From an uncultured Erysipelotrichaceae bacterium (GTDB lineage Bacteria > Bacillota_I > Bacilli_A > RF39 > UBA660), in NCBI GenBank assembly GCA_902795975.1, contig CADBNE010000004.1:1-17574 (forward strand): a DNA stretch of 17,574 nucleotides, read 5' to 3'. Below are positions 7,622 to 14,330 of this stretch, piece by piece. The notes beneath the pieces were generated by a model that was given only the letters and a program-made list of their open reading frames with translations, had not been told where the DNA came from and searched no databases. How positions within the stretch are numbered: the first letter of the stretch is position 1; each line of letters opens with the position of its first letter. The position numbers and the translations under genes were made by a program.

Positions 7622-8346
7622 TATTTATTCCCCCTACTTTTTTTCTTTTTATTCTTTTTCTTTTTACCAGTGTCAACTTTTGGAACAACACCTAATAATG
7701 GTAATCCAACTTTTTCGCTAATTTCTTCAGCATTTTTAATTGTAGTATCGAAATAGAACATTATAAATACTATTCCTAATCCTAACACGATACCTATTAC
7801 AGATGCTATTAAAGTTTCTTTTACAATATTCATATTGTATGGTGAATTTGCTTCAATAGCAGTATCTATAATACTAACGTTTTTAATATCATAAATTTCT
7901 TCTATTTCTTTACTAAATACTCTAGCTATTTCATTTGTAATATCTTTTACTTCTTCTTTATTTTTTCCTGATACAGTAATTTTAATTAACTCAGTACCAT
8001 CTGGGTTTGTAACTGAAATATTACTACTTAATTCTCCAACAGAGATATCAAGTCCTAAATTTTCTTTAACTTGTCCTAATACTCTACGACTCTTAATTAT
8101 TTCACGATATGTAGCAACCAATTTTTGGTTCAATGTAATATCATTTTGAGTTATAGAAGCATTTTGTTCATTAGTACTATCTCCACTACGTGTTAAAACG
8201 ATTGTAGTATAAGAATTATACTTAGGTACTTTTACAAACTTACTATAAACTATACTTGTAGATACAGCTATTACAAATGTTATTATTACAATAAAAATTT
8301 TACTAATAAAATATAAAAATAAGTCTTTTAAATTTATTTCTTCCAT
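7621..8346 (-). CDS. cpsC: CpsC/YwqC-type polysaccharide co-polymerase (Wzz domain), kinase activator
   Basis: 241 residues from ATG at 8346. That start is chosen because GGGGG lies 7 nt upstream and the promoter's -10 (8372-8377) excludes the upstream in-frame start. The order is a TM helix at about 17-35, an extracellular Wzz-type domain, a second TM helix at about 183-203 and a cytoplasmic tail. The tail holds DTTIKNAEEISEKVGLPLLG, the segment known to contact and activate the BY-kinase, and ends in a Lys-rich run (GKKKKNKKKKSRGNK). It is the first gene of the cpsC-cpsD-cpsB operon, whose genes overlap by one base each. Confidence 0.92.
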   Translation of the reverse strand: MEEINLKDLFLYFISKIFIVIITFVIAVSTSIVYSKFVKVPKYNSYTTIVLTRSGDSTNEQNASITQNDITLNQKLVATYREIIKSRRVLGQVKENLGLDISVGELSSNISVTNPDGTELIKITVSGKNKEEVKDITNEIARVFSKEIEEIYDIKNVSIIDTAIEANSPYNMNIVKETLIASVIGIVLGLGIVFIMFYFDTTIKNAEEISEKVGLPLLGVVPKVDTGKKKKNKKKKSRGNK

Positions 8347-8371
8347 GTATAGACCCCCAAATTCGTCGTTT

Positions 8372-8400
8372 ATTATACCATATTTAAAATAAAATGCAAA
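8372..8400 (-). promoter_or_regulatory. SigA-type promoter of cpsCDB
   Basis: Extended -10 TGgTATAAT (TATAAT at 8377-8372) with TTTGCA (8400-8395) 17 nt upstream. The start would be near 8365, giving a leader of about 20 nt with the GGGGG site. Confidence 0.75.
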
Positions 8401-8438
8401 TTTTTGTAATAAAATACACAAATAATTATTTATAAATA

Positions 8439-8465
8439 AAAAAATAGTTTATACAACTATTTTTT
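8439..8465 (-). terminator. Intrinsic terminator of the 38-residue gene
   Basis: AAAAAATAGTT (8439-8449) and AACTATTTTTT (8455-8465) are perfect 11-nt arms around a 5-nt loop, giving a U run on either strand. The stop of the small ORF lies inside the stem, and the cpsC promoter follows about 40 nt later. Confidence 0.75.
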
Positions 8466-8573
8466 ATCTTCACTAAATACAAATTCATCTGCCATCTTAC
8501 TAACTTTTAACATACACCATAAACTAAATAAAATCATAATACAAAATACACAACATATTATATATATTATCAT
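8457..8573 (-). CDS. 38-residue single-TM membrane protein, unknown function
   Basis: ATG at 8573 with AGGTGG 5 nt upstream, TAG at 8457. The protein starts MIIYIICCVFCIMILFSLW, a hydrophobic helix with three Cys in the first 11 residues and a fourth at residue 20, followed by MLKVSKMADEFVFSEDKK, a charged tail with Lys near the membrane and an acidic end. Inside orientation of the tail fits the positive-inside rule only weakly. Support for a real gene: its own promoter (TTGAAT-17-TATAAT), a proper ribosome binding site, and a terminator exactly at the stop. It lies alone between cpsC and the VanZ pair. No homologue is recognised; small regulatory membrane peptides often look like this. Confidence 0.68.
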   Translation of the reverse strand: MIIYIICCVFCIMILFSLWCMLKVSKMADEFVFSEDKK

Positions 8574-8617
8574 ATTCACCACCTATTCTTTTTTTTATTT
8601 TAGTACTCTCTATATTA

Positions 8618-8646
8618 ATTATATGTTTTATTGATAAAAAATTCAA
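8618..8646 (-). promoter_or_regulatory. Promoter of the 38-residue gene
   Basis: TTGAAT (8646-8641), a 17-nt spacer and a perfect TATAAT (8623-8618) on the minus strand. The start is expected near 8611, about 38 nt before the ATG. The stretch between here and the VanZ terminator (about 8647-8764) is extremely A/T-rich, and I see nothing else in it. Confidence 0.65.
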
Positions 8647-8764
8647 ATCAATAAACTCGATGTAATATTATCAAAAAAGCTTTATAAAATAAAGAAAAAA
8701 AGTATTATTTTGCAAAAATTAAAAAATTGTTTTAATACATTTATAATTTTTTTTAAAAATTGAC

Positions 8765-8795
8765 AAAAAAACTAGTTAAAATTTCTAACTAGTTT
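8765..8795 (-). terminator. Intrinsic terminator of the VanZ operon
   Basis: AAACTAGTTA (8769-8778) pairs perfectly with TAACTAGTTT (8786-8795) around a 7-nt loop. On the minus strand a U run follows (complement of 8765-8770). It overlaps the stop of the downstream VanZ gene. Confidence 0.8.
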
Positions 8796-9255
8796 CACTT
8801 ACTAAAGTTTTTTTATTTATTTTTTTATGTCTTATTAAATAGTATATTAATATTCCTGTAAAACTACCTGATGTATCTATTAATATATCTAATACTCTAC
8901 AACTACGTTCTGATACAAATAATTGATGTATTTCATCTGTTATAGCATACCCTAAGCAAAACAATATAGAGAATAAGCATACTCCAAATGTTAATTTTCT
9001 ATAATCTTTTAATACATTGATAATTAAAACGCCTAACACTAAATATTCTAAAAAATGAGCAGTTTTTCTTACAAATACAATTATATTATCAATATAATAT
9101 TCAATATTATCGCTATGAGTAATATCACTTATTATATTTACTATTGTACTTGCTACTTTATCACTTTTCTCACTTGATGAAACCGCTGAATCTTGTGAAA
9201 ACATAAAAATAACTATCATCCATACAATTAATAATAAAATATTAATTTTCTTCAT
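8785..9255 (-). CDS. VanZ-family membrane protein (second of tandem pair)
   Basis: 156 residues, ATG with AAGGAG 8 nt upstream. The VanZ-like pattern is clear: an N-terminal TM helix ending in FSQDS, then RKTAHFLEYLVLG, a further TM helix, and GYAITDEIHQLFVSERSCRVLDILIDTSGS before a last TM helix; four helices in all. VanZ of Enterococcus gives low-level teicoplanin resistance, but most chromosomal relatives have no assigned role. It overlaps the preceding VanZ gene by 14 nt, so the two are cotranscribed and probably translationally coupled. The C-terminus is a charged tail, KKINKKTLVSETS. Confidence 0.9.
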   Translation of the reverse strand: MKKINILLLIVWMIVIFMFSQDSAVSSSEKSDKVASTIVNIISDITHSDNIEYYIDNIIVFVRKTAHFLEYLVLGVLIINVLKDYRKLTFGVCLFSILFCLGYAITDEIHQLFVSERSCRVLDILIDTSGSFTGILIYYLIRHKKINKKTLVSETS

Positions 9256-9730
9256 ATTTCATGCTCCTTAATCTTCCTATAATATAAATAATTATTAATC
9301 CTAATATACAACCTAAAGTATCAATTAATACATCAAAAAATGAAGAAGTTCTACCATTTACAAATAATTGATGTATTTCATCTGTTATAGCATATCCCAT
9401 ACAAAATAAAGTACTAATTATATAAGGATTATTTTTATTTAATATGCGTGCTAAATAATATATCAATATTCCTAATACAAAATAAATAGTTCCATGTGCA
9501 CATTTTCTTGCAGGAACATTATATCTATTAGATAATTCTAATGCTTTTAAACTTGTATTTACGTCAGTAAAATTTAATTTATTTGTAATTTTTAATCCAT
9601 TATAAAACATTTTATAAGTAAACATTTTACTATCAGTATTTGATTTTAATGTATTCTTACTAGAAAAATTAAATATTACAAACATCCATGCAAAAACTAA
9701 TAATACAATTATTCTTTTTTTATATTTCAA
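9242..9730 (-). CDS. VanZ-family membrane protein (first of tandem pair)
   Basis: 162 residues. The start is TTG at 9730, chosen because AGAGG lies 8 nt upstream and no in-frame ATG is close. The layout matches its neighbour: TM helix ending FSSKNT, an extracellular segment of about 45 residues, PARKCAHGTIYFVLGIL, TM helix, GYAITDEIHQLFVNGRTSSFFDVLIDTLG and a final TM helix. Thirteen residues (GYAITDEIHQLFV) are identical to the partner. The external segment is longer than in the second copy. Transcription probably enters from the leader region at 9732-9836. Confidence 0.9.
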   Translation of the reverse strand: MKYKKRIIVLLVFAWMFVIFNFSSKNTLKSNTDSKMFTYKMFYNGLKITNKLNFTDVNTSLKALELSNRYNVPARKCAHGTIYFVLGILIYYLARILNKNNPYIISTLFCMGYAITDEIHQLFVNGRTSSFFDVLIDTLGCILGLIIIYIIGRLRSMKYEEN

Positions 9731-9731
9731 A

Positions 9732-9836
9732 TTAATCGCCTCTATATATAAAGGAAAAAAGTGACACCGCTGTCACTTATTTCCCTCTCTTCTTCCATAT
9801 CTCCATCTTATATTTGACATTCAATACATATGCCAA
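9732..9836 (-). promoter_or_regulatory. VanZ operon leader: possible promoter, short SD-equipped ORF and hairpin
   Basis: A weak promoter is seen on the minus strand: TTGGCA (9836-9831), 18-nt spacer, TATAAG (9812-9807). Downstream, GAGAGGG (9783-9789) sits 6 nt before a GTG at 9776 that opens a 14-codon ORF (MTAVSLFSFIYRGD), stopping at TAA 9734-9732, one nt short of the VanZ TTG start. The ORF's first codons form the stem of a terminator hairpin. The arrangement looks like a translated leader that could control read-through, but it could also be chance overlap with a second terminator for the LCP gene. Confidence 0.4.
9755..9778 (-). terminator. Intrinsic terminator or attenuator ahead of the VanZ pair
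   Basis: AAGTGACA (9759-9766) and TGTCACTT (9771-9778) form an 8-bp stem with a CCGC loop (plus strand), the most G+C-rich hairpin in the window. The minus-strand transcript then carries a U run (complement of 9755-9760). It lies about 100 nt after the LCP terminator, with no intact gene between. Confidence 0.7.
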
Positions 9837-9876
9837 ATACATATTAAATATATCATAAATATAACTTTTTGTAAAT

Positions 9877-9898
9877 AAAAAAGAGAGTATTTACTCTC
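9877..9898 (-). terminator. Intrinsic terminator of the LCP gene
   Basis: GAGAGT (9883-9888) pairs with ACTCTC (9893-9898) around ATTT, followed on the minus strand by six U (complement of 9877-9882). It overlaps the LCP stop codon. Confidence 0.8.
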
Positions 9899-11369
9899 CA
9901 TTATAAATATCTAATATATAATCTCTAGCATCTTTAACACTATCTTCGTTTGGAATCATAACATATAAATTACGTCCTGGCATAGAATATGTTTGTTTTG
10001 ATGCTCCTGTACCCTTTACATATTGCTTTTTTACTTTCCAAGTACTCATTGTATTTAATTGATCTTTTATAATTGATTTAATTTCACTACTTGGTAAATC
10101 TGTTCTATATAATTCACTAAATGAATCTAAGAATTCTTCATACTTTAATAATATTGATTTATTTTTAGATATTTTTGCAATTATAGCTTCTAAGACTTGT
10201 TGTTGATTTTGAACACGATGTACATCGCCTTCTTTATATGCATATCTTTCACGAGCATAGCTTAATGCTTGTCCACCATTAAAATGATTTTCACCTTTTT
10301 TAACTTTTGTTTTTATAGCGCCACCATCTCCACAATGAGAAGTAAATGATGCATCACTATCGATATCTATACCACCAATTAAATCAACTAATTTAATTAC
10401 TGATTGAAAACCTACCTTAACAGTATAATCTATTCTTATCTCAAATAAATCTTCTATTGTATTTTTAGTCATATTAACACCATATATACCAGAGTGTGTT
10501 AATTTATCTTTATTACCTGTTGTATTATGTAATTGTACATAGTAATCTCTTGGTATACTTGTTAATAAAATAGTATGTGTTTTTTTATTTATTGTCATAA
10601 TCATATTAACATCACTACGTGTTCTAGTAACAATCTTACCACTTCTAGAATCACTGCCTGAAATTAATATATTTATAGAATCATCATTATATTTCCAATC
10701 AATATCACTATCTGATTCTTTTTTCTTCTTATCTTTATTATTATCATTATTATTTACTAATTCAATTTCATAATTATATATAACTTTTATTCTGTCACGT
10801 ATATCATCATAATCATCTTCTAATAAATCTATATATGCAGAATCTATTACTATTGAATCAATTTTTTTATCTAATAATGACTCATATAATTCATAAGGAT
10901 TATCATAGCCTTTTAATTCACATGTTATTTTTGATTTTAAAACAGCCATATATTTATCTTTGTTAGTGTCAATTGATAAATATCCAACAGTTTTTTCATT
11001 TAAATCATCAATTTTATTGTAATCACTTGATTTTAAAACAATAACATTATAACCAGTAACTTCTAATCCATTATTATTAAATGCTTTATTTAAAAATCTT
11101 AATGTATCTGTACCATAGTTAATACCTATTATTGAAATAATAGATGCTAAAACAAATATTATAATTCCAATAATTCTACCAATTATTTTTTTACTCATAA
11201 TACCTATAATACCTAATACATTTAATACTACTAATGATAAAACAATTAATAAATAGTATTTATCTGGTAACATATCTAAGTCTGTAATTAATTTAATAAA
11301 TAATCCGCTTGTTATTAAACTTGTAAGTATTAATATAATTCTTACTATATTCCATATTATCTTTTTCAT
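9891..11369 (-). CDS. LytR-CpsA-Psr (LCP) family wall-polymer ligase with three TM helices and an accessory domain
   Basis: 492 residues, ATG preceded by GGTGGTG. Three N-terminal TM helices (about 8-26, 38-57, 64-84) are followed by an external domain (about 105-205) resembling one lobe of a bacterial solute-binding protein (EKTVGYLSID..., DSIVIDSAYIDLLEDDYDDI). A Lys/Asp linker follows, then the LCP domain from about 230: SGSDSRSG (Asp240), TRSDVNMIMTIN (Arg251), LTSIPRDYYV (Arg274), KLTHSGIYG, and YARERYAYKEGDVHRVQNQQQVLEAI. LCP enzymes move undecaprenyl-linked teichoic acids or capsule onto peptidoglycan outside the membrane. The three-helix, accessory-domain form is that of streptococcal CpsA, which fits the nearby cpsCDB genes. 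Confidence 0.94.
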   Translation of the reverse strand: MKKIIWNIVRIILILTSLITSGLFIKLITDLDMLPDKYYLLIVLSLVVLNVLGIIGIMSKKIIGRIIGIIIFVLASIISIIGINYGTDTLRFLNKAFNNNGLEVTGYNVIVLKSSDYNKIDDLNEKTVGYLSIDTNKDKYMAVLKSKITCELKGYDNPYELYESLLDKKIDSIVIDSAYIDLLEDDYDDIRDRIKVIYNYEIELVNNNDNNKDKKKKESDSDIDWKYNDDSINILISGSDSRSGKIVTRTRSDVNMIMTINKKTHTILLTSIPRDYYVQLHNTTGNKDKLTHSGIYGVNMTKNTIEDLFEIRIDYTVKVGFQSVIKLVDLIGGIDIDSDASFTSHCGDGGAIKTKVKKGENHFNGGQALSYARERYAYKEGDVHRVQNQQQVLEAIIAKISKNKSILLKYEEFLDSFSELYRTDLPSSEIKSIIKDQLNTMSTWKVKKQYVKGTGASKQTYSMPGRNLYVMIPNEDSVKDARDYILDIYNGE

Positions 11370-11395
11370 ATTTTTTCACCACCAAATGCTCGGTT

Positions 11396-11424
11396 ATTAT
11401 AACACATAAATTATAATAAGTAAA
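11396..11424 (-). promoter_or_regulatory. Promoter of the LCP gene
   Basis: TATGTGTTATAAT extended -10 (TATAAT at 11401-11396) with TTTACT (11424-11419) 17 nt upstream on the minus strand. The leader is about 20 nt and reads CGAG...TTGGTGG, closely like that of the gene starting at 15795. Confidence 0.72.
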
Positions 11425-11426
11425 AT

Positions 11427-11452
11427 TAAAAGAATTACTATAAAGTAATTCT
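11427..11452 (-). terminator. Intrinsic terminator of the transglutaminase-fold gene
   Basis: AGAATTACT (11431-11439) and AGTAATTCT (11444-11452) form a perfect 9-bp stem with an ATAA loop, followed on the minus strand by TTTTAATTTT. It overlaps the stop codon at 11451 and abuts the -35 of the LCP promoter. Confidence 0.78.
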
Positions 11453-12824
11453 ATGCACTAAATCTGTCTAATGATTTTTTCATTGGACCTTTATTTTTTT
11501 TATATTTTCTTTTTTGTTTTATTACTTCAGCACTTACTACACCCATACATAATAAGAAATATGCTCCCCATGCAAGCACACCATTATGAAGTGCTACATA
11601 ATATTTATTATAATTTGTACCATATATATTATCATTTGTATTTTCTTGAGGTTGTGGTTCAACATAATCTAAAATATTATATGATGAATTATAGTATGCT
11701 AATGATTCACTATTAATCATTATTAATAAATTAGAAAGTATTGCTTCATAATTTTCTTGTGTAGGATTTTCTCTATAGTTTCTAATTAAATTACATGATG
11801 TGTTTAACTTTTCATAGTTAGTTAAATCTATTAAATAATAATATCCACCAAAATTAATAATATTCCATGCATGACCATTTCCATCACAATTACCTGTAAC
11901 TGTATGTATATTAAATCCTTTTTTTATACCTAAAGAGAATAATGCATCAGCATAATTTGTACATATAGCAGGTGTTACTTTAGTTTGTGATTTAACAATA
12001 GCATCTGATAACGCATTAACATTATAATTATCTATTTTTTTATTCATTTTTCTTTTTTTAAATATAGATGGTGAATCATCTTTTGTAAATTCATTTACTT
12101 CTTCATCATATTCTAAATGATCACATATATAATCAACAATAGAAAATAAATATTCTATTTGTAAATCATAATGTTCTTGATCTATCTCATTTATAATATG
12201 ATTTAATTCTTCATTTAACTTTGTATACTTAATAAAATCTAAATCACAGTCTTCATAATTTTTAAAATATTCTAAGAAAATAATACTATCAGTTTCTTTA
12301 CAATATGATGCATATCCAACATCTTCACTTTTTCTATATATAAAATCAACATTTTTTATATATGATTTATCTTTAAATCTATCTAAATCAAAACCTTCAT
12401 CAAGTCTATTAACTGTATCATCACGATCAAAAAATAAATATATCTCATTAATATTTGAGAAATTTATTGATTTAATATCTTCATCTGTTAATAATTGAGC
12501 ATTACTTATTTCAATAGATTTCAATGAAACATAATAACTTAAAAATTGAAGATTTTTTGATTTAGCTAAATCGACTTTTAATGTATCAATTTTAGCCATA
12601 TCATTTATTTTTAAATCATTTATATCTCTTGATTCCATATCAGAAGTTAAATAATCCATATCATATAAATGTGAGTCTATATCACATTTTAATGTTTTAT
12701 TGATTGTTTTAAATCCATATGAAAAACCACTTAAAACGTATGAACCACTTATAAAAATAGCAGTAAGTCTACCAATACGTCCCATAGTTATAAATCTATT
12801 TTTATTTTTTTTCTTATTATTCAT
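11451..12824 (-). CDS. Transglutaminase-fold membrane protein with intact Cys-His-Asp triad
   Basis: 457 residues from ATG at 12824, chosen because GGGGG lies 8 nt upstream; the upstream in-frame extension has no site. A TM helix at about 21-37 and another at about 412-432 bracket an external region. The first half contains short leucine-rich-like strands (LSYYVSLKSIEISNAQLL, INEIYLFF). The transglutaminase-like core spans about 225-340: IVDYICDHLEYDEE, then AICTNYADALFSLG (Cys288), NGHAWNII (His318) and YYYLIDLTNYE (Asp333). The fold includes proteases, peptide cross-linkers and N-glycanases; the substrate is unknown. The C-terminus is a Lys-rich cytoplasmic tail. It has its own strong promoter and terminator and is divergent from the plus-strand gene. 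Confidence 0.83.
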   Translation of the reverse strand: MNNKKKNKNRFITMGRIGRLTAIFISGSYVLSGFSYGFKTINKTLKCDIDSHLYDMDYLTSDMESRDINDLKINDMAKIDTLKVDLAKSKNLQFLSYYVSLKSIEISNAQLLTDEDIKSINFSNINEIYLFFDRDDTVNRLDEGFDLDRFKDKSYIKNVDFIYRKSEDVGYASYCKETDSIIFLEYFKNYEDCDLDFIKYTKLNEELNHIINEIDQEHYDLQIEYLFSIVDYICDHLEYDEEVNEFTKDDSPSIFKKRKMNKKIDNYNVNALSDAIVKSQTKVTPAICTNYADALFSLGIKKGFNIHTVTGNCDGNGHAWNIINFGGYYYLIDLTNYEKLNTSCNLIRNYRENPTQENYEAILSNLLIMINSESLAYYNSSYNILDYVEPQPQENTNDNIYGTNYNKYYVALHNGVLAWGAYFLLCMGVVSAEVIKQKRKYKKNKGPMKKSLDRFSA

Positions 12825-12877
12825 AAATATAACCCCCAAATATTTATTTTTCTCGCTTTCCCGTTTCTTGTTTGTGT

Positions 12878-12906
12878 ATTTTAACACACTAACTATATTA
12901 TGTCAA
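12878..12906 (-). promoter_or_regulatory. Strong promoter of the transglutaminase-fold gene
   Basis: Perfect TTGACA (12906-12901), 17-nt spacer, TAAAAT (12883-12878) preceded by TGT, on the minus strand. It is the best consensus promoter in the window. Confidence 0.8.
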
Positions 12907-12917
12907 ATTATTAATTA

Positions 12918-12946
12918 TTGTTATAAACTAAATAAAATGTTATAAT
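12918..12946 (+). promoter_or_regulatory. Promoter of the plus-strand membrane protein
   Basis: TTGTTA (12918-12923), 17-nt spacer, extended -10 TGtTATAAT (TATAAT at 12941-12946). It lies back to back with the minus-strand promoter at 12878-12906; the two -35 elements are only 11 nt apart. Confidence 0.72.
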
Positions 12947-12970
12947 AAATAAAAATAAGGAGAAAAAAGT

Positions 12971-13534
12971 ATGTATAAAATTAATAGTTTAGCAATTATA
13001 GTATTATTACTAATTTATCCGTTTTTTATAGCAAAAAAAATACGTGAAATAATTTCATCAGAAGAAACAAATATTGGACAAATATTTAGAAATATATTTA
13101 TATTAGCTGCATCTTTAATTGCTTTAATTATAGCAATTACACCTGCATTGGAGTGGTTTGACAATGCTATGCCTAGTTCTACATCAGGTAATTGTACAAA
13201 TGGTGGTGGATTTGGCTATTCTTGTAAAGGAAATGATTCTTTAGCAATTATTCCCCTATTAGTATTAGGAATAATAATTACAATACATCATTTTATTACA
13301 CTTAAATATGTATATAATATTTTTAAATATTGTAAAAATATATTTACTTATATATTTATGTATCTTTATATGGGTGCTATATACGTAATTGACTTTTTTA
13401 TATTACTTAGTTTATATGGATTATTTGTATCCTATAGCTTTAACATTATAGTAAATATAATAAGAATAATTATAGTTATATTGCCTTTTGGACTATATTT
13501 TATATCTTATAAAATAAATAAAAACAAACAATAA
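12971..13534 (+). CDS. Polytopic membrane protein of unknown function
   Basis: 187 residues, ATG with AAGGAG 8 nt upstream; the only plus-strand gene seen. About five TM helices are visible (6-21, 42-60, 91-111, 124-150, 158-180). Between the second and third is a Gly/Ser-rich loop, SSTSGNCTNGGGFGYSCKGN, with two Cys (75, 85) that could form a disulfide if exported. No family is recognised. Base use matches its neighbours. The gene is monocistronic, with its own promoter and a shared terminator. Confidence 0.75.
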   Translation: MYKINSLAIIVLLLIYPFFIAKKIREIISSEETNIGQIFRNIFILAASLIALIIAITPALEWFDNAMPSSTSGNCTNGGGFGYSCKGNDSLAIIPLLVLGIIITIHHFITLKYVYNIFKYCKNIFTYIFMYLYMGAIYVIDFFILLSLYGLFVSYSFNIIVNIIRIIIVILPFGLYFISYKINKNKQ

Positions 13535-13548
13535 CTGTTTGTTTTTTT
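13522..13548. terminator. Terminator between convergent genes
   Basis: AAACAAACA (13522-13530) and TGTTTGTTT (13536-13544) form a perfect 9-bp stem with a 5-nt loop containing the plus-strand stop. Seven T follow on the plus strand. On the minus strand the tail is TTTTTATTTATTT, so it can also end the 13547-14278 transcript. Confidence 0.8.
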
Positions 13549-14278
13549 ATGATTTATTTTCATTAAATAATCTTTTATATTGTTCATCACTTAGATTATA
13601 TTTAATTATATCTCTTTTTTTATATAATTCCTGTGCTAAATTATTTTTTAAAACTTTATCTATAATTAAATCTATATCAAGACAAAATCCGACAGACGAA
13701 ATTAATTCTGATAAATAATACATGTCTTTTATCTCTATATAATAATCACTTATTAAATCAAATTTTAAATTTGAGTTTTCATAATTAAATGCTAATCTCC
13801 ATAGCCATTCTCTTTCATCATGTTTTATACCCTCTTTAACTAACTCATCAAATTCCTTTTGATTTATCTTAGGTGGAAAAGGTGCTGAAATATATTGTGA
13901 AATAAATTCTAACAATTCATATTTTGATAAATTATTAAAACATTCGTTAAAATATGAATTATCATTTATACAACTTACTATTTTAAACCATCTATCATAT
14001 GAATCATTCTTTTTGTTATATTTTTCATATAGCTCAGGAAGTATTTTACTAGAAGAATCATTTTTTTCTAATTTATCAATTAATTTTTTTATTTCTTCAT
14101 TATCTTCTACTGTAATAGAAGTATTAGATATTATATTTTCAATTTCAATGATTAATTTTTTTATATCTTCAATTTTAGTATTTAAATAATTATCATTCAA
14201 CTCTTTAATCAAATCACTAGAATTTATAAATTTATTAAAATATTTATAACATATATTAAGAAATTCTTTGTTTTTCAT
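13547..14278 (-). CDS. Soluble helical protein of unknown function
   Basis: 243 residues, ATG with AGGA 7 nt upstream. There is no signal peptide or TM helix. The N-terminal 80 residues are Lys/Glu/Ile-rich and probably helical or coiled. The second half is more conserved-looking: SAPFPPKINQKEFDELVKEGI, then DEREWLWRLAFNYENS and IKDMYYLSELISSVGFCLDIDLIIDKVLKN, which resembles a stretch I have seen in unnamed clostridial proteins but cannot assign. It follows the 14331 gene by 52 nt with no clear promoter, so the two are probably one transcript. The function is unknown. Confidence 0.72.
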   Translation of the reverse strand: MKNKEFLNICYKYFNKFINSSDLIKELNDNYLNTKIEDIKKLIIEIENIISNTSITVEDNEEIKKLIDKLEKNDSSSKILPELYEKYNKKNDSYDRWFKIVSCINDNSYFNECFNNLSKYELLEFISQYISAPFPPKINQKEFDELVKEGIKHDEREWLWRLAFNYENSNLKFDLISDYYIEIKDMYYLSELISSVGFCLDIDLIIDKVLKNNLAQELYKKRDIIKYNLSDEQYKRLFNENKS

Positions 14279-14330
14279 TTTTATTCCTACTATATATGAA
14301 AACTCTCTATATCTTTATATTCATCGATAA

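Noticed and set aside
8347..8421. A longer N-terminus for CpsC starting near 8421.
   Set aside because: It has no ribosome binding site and would lie upstream of the extended -10 promoter at 8372-8377; ATG 8346 has GGGGG at the right distance.
8647..8764. A possible small RNA or origin-like A/T tract between the 38-residue gene and the VanZ terminator.
   Set aside because: Only homopolymer-like A/T runs are present, with no DnaA boxes, iterons or stable hairpin.
9773..9820. A 15-codon Arg-rich ORF (MSNIRWRYGRREGNK) ending in the hairpin before the VanZ pair, with an R-W-R motif like drug-dependent stalling peptides.
   Set aside because: There is no ribosome binding site before its ATG, and the only promoter candidate would start transcription downstream of the ATG. 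It is kept only as a curiosity.
12825..12887. A 21-residue N-terminal extension of the transglutaminase-fold protein.
   Set aside because: It overlaps the promoter -10 (12878-12883) and has no ribosome binding site; GGGGG directly precedes ATG 12824.
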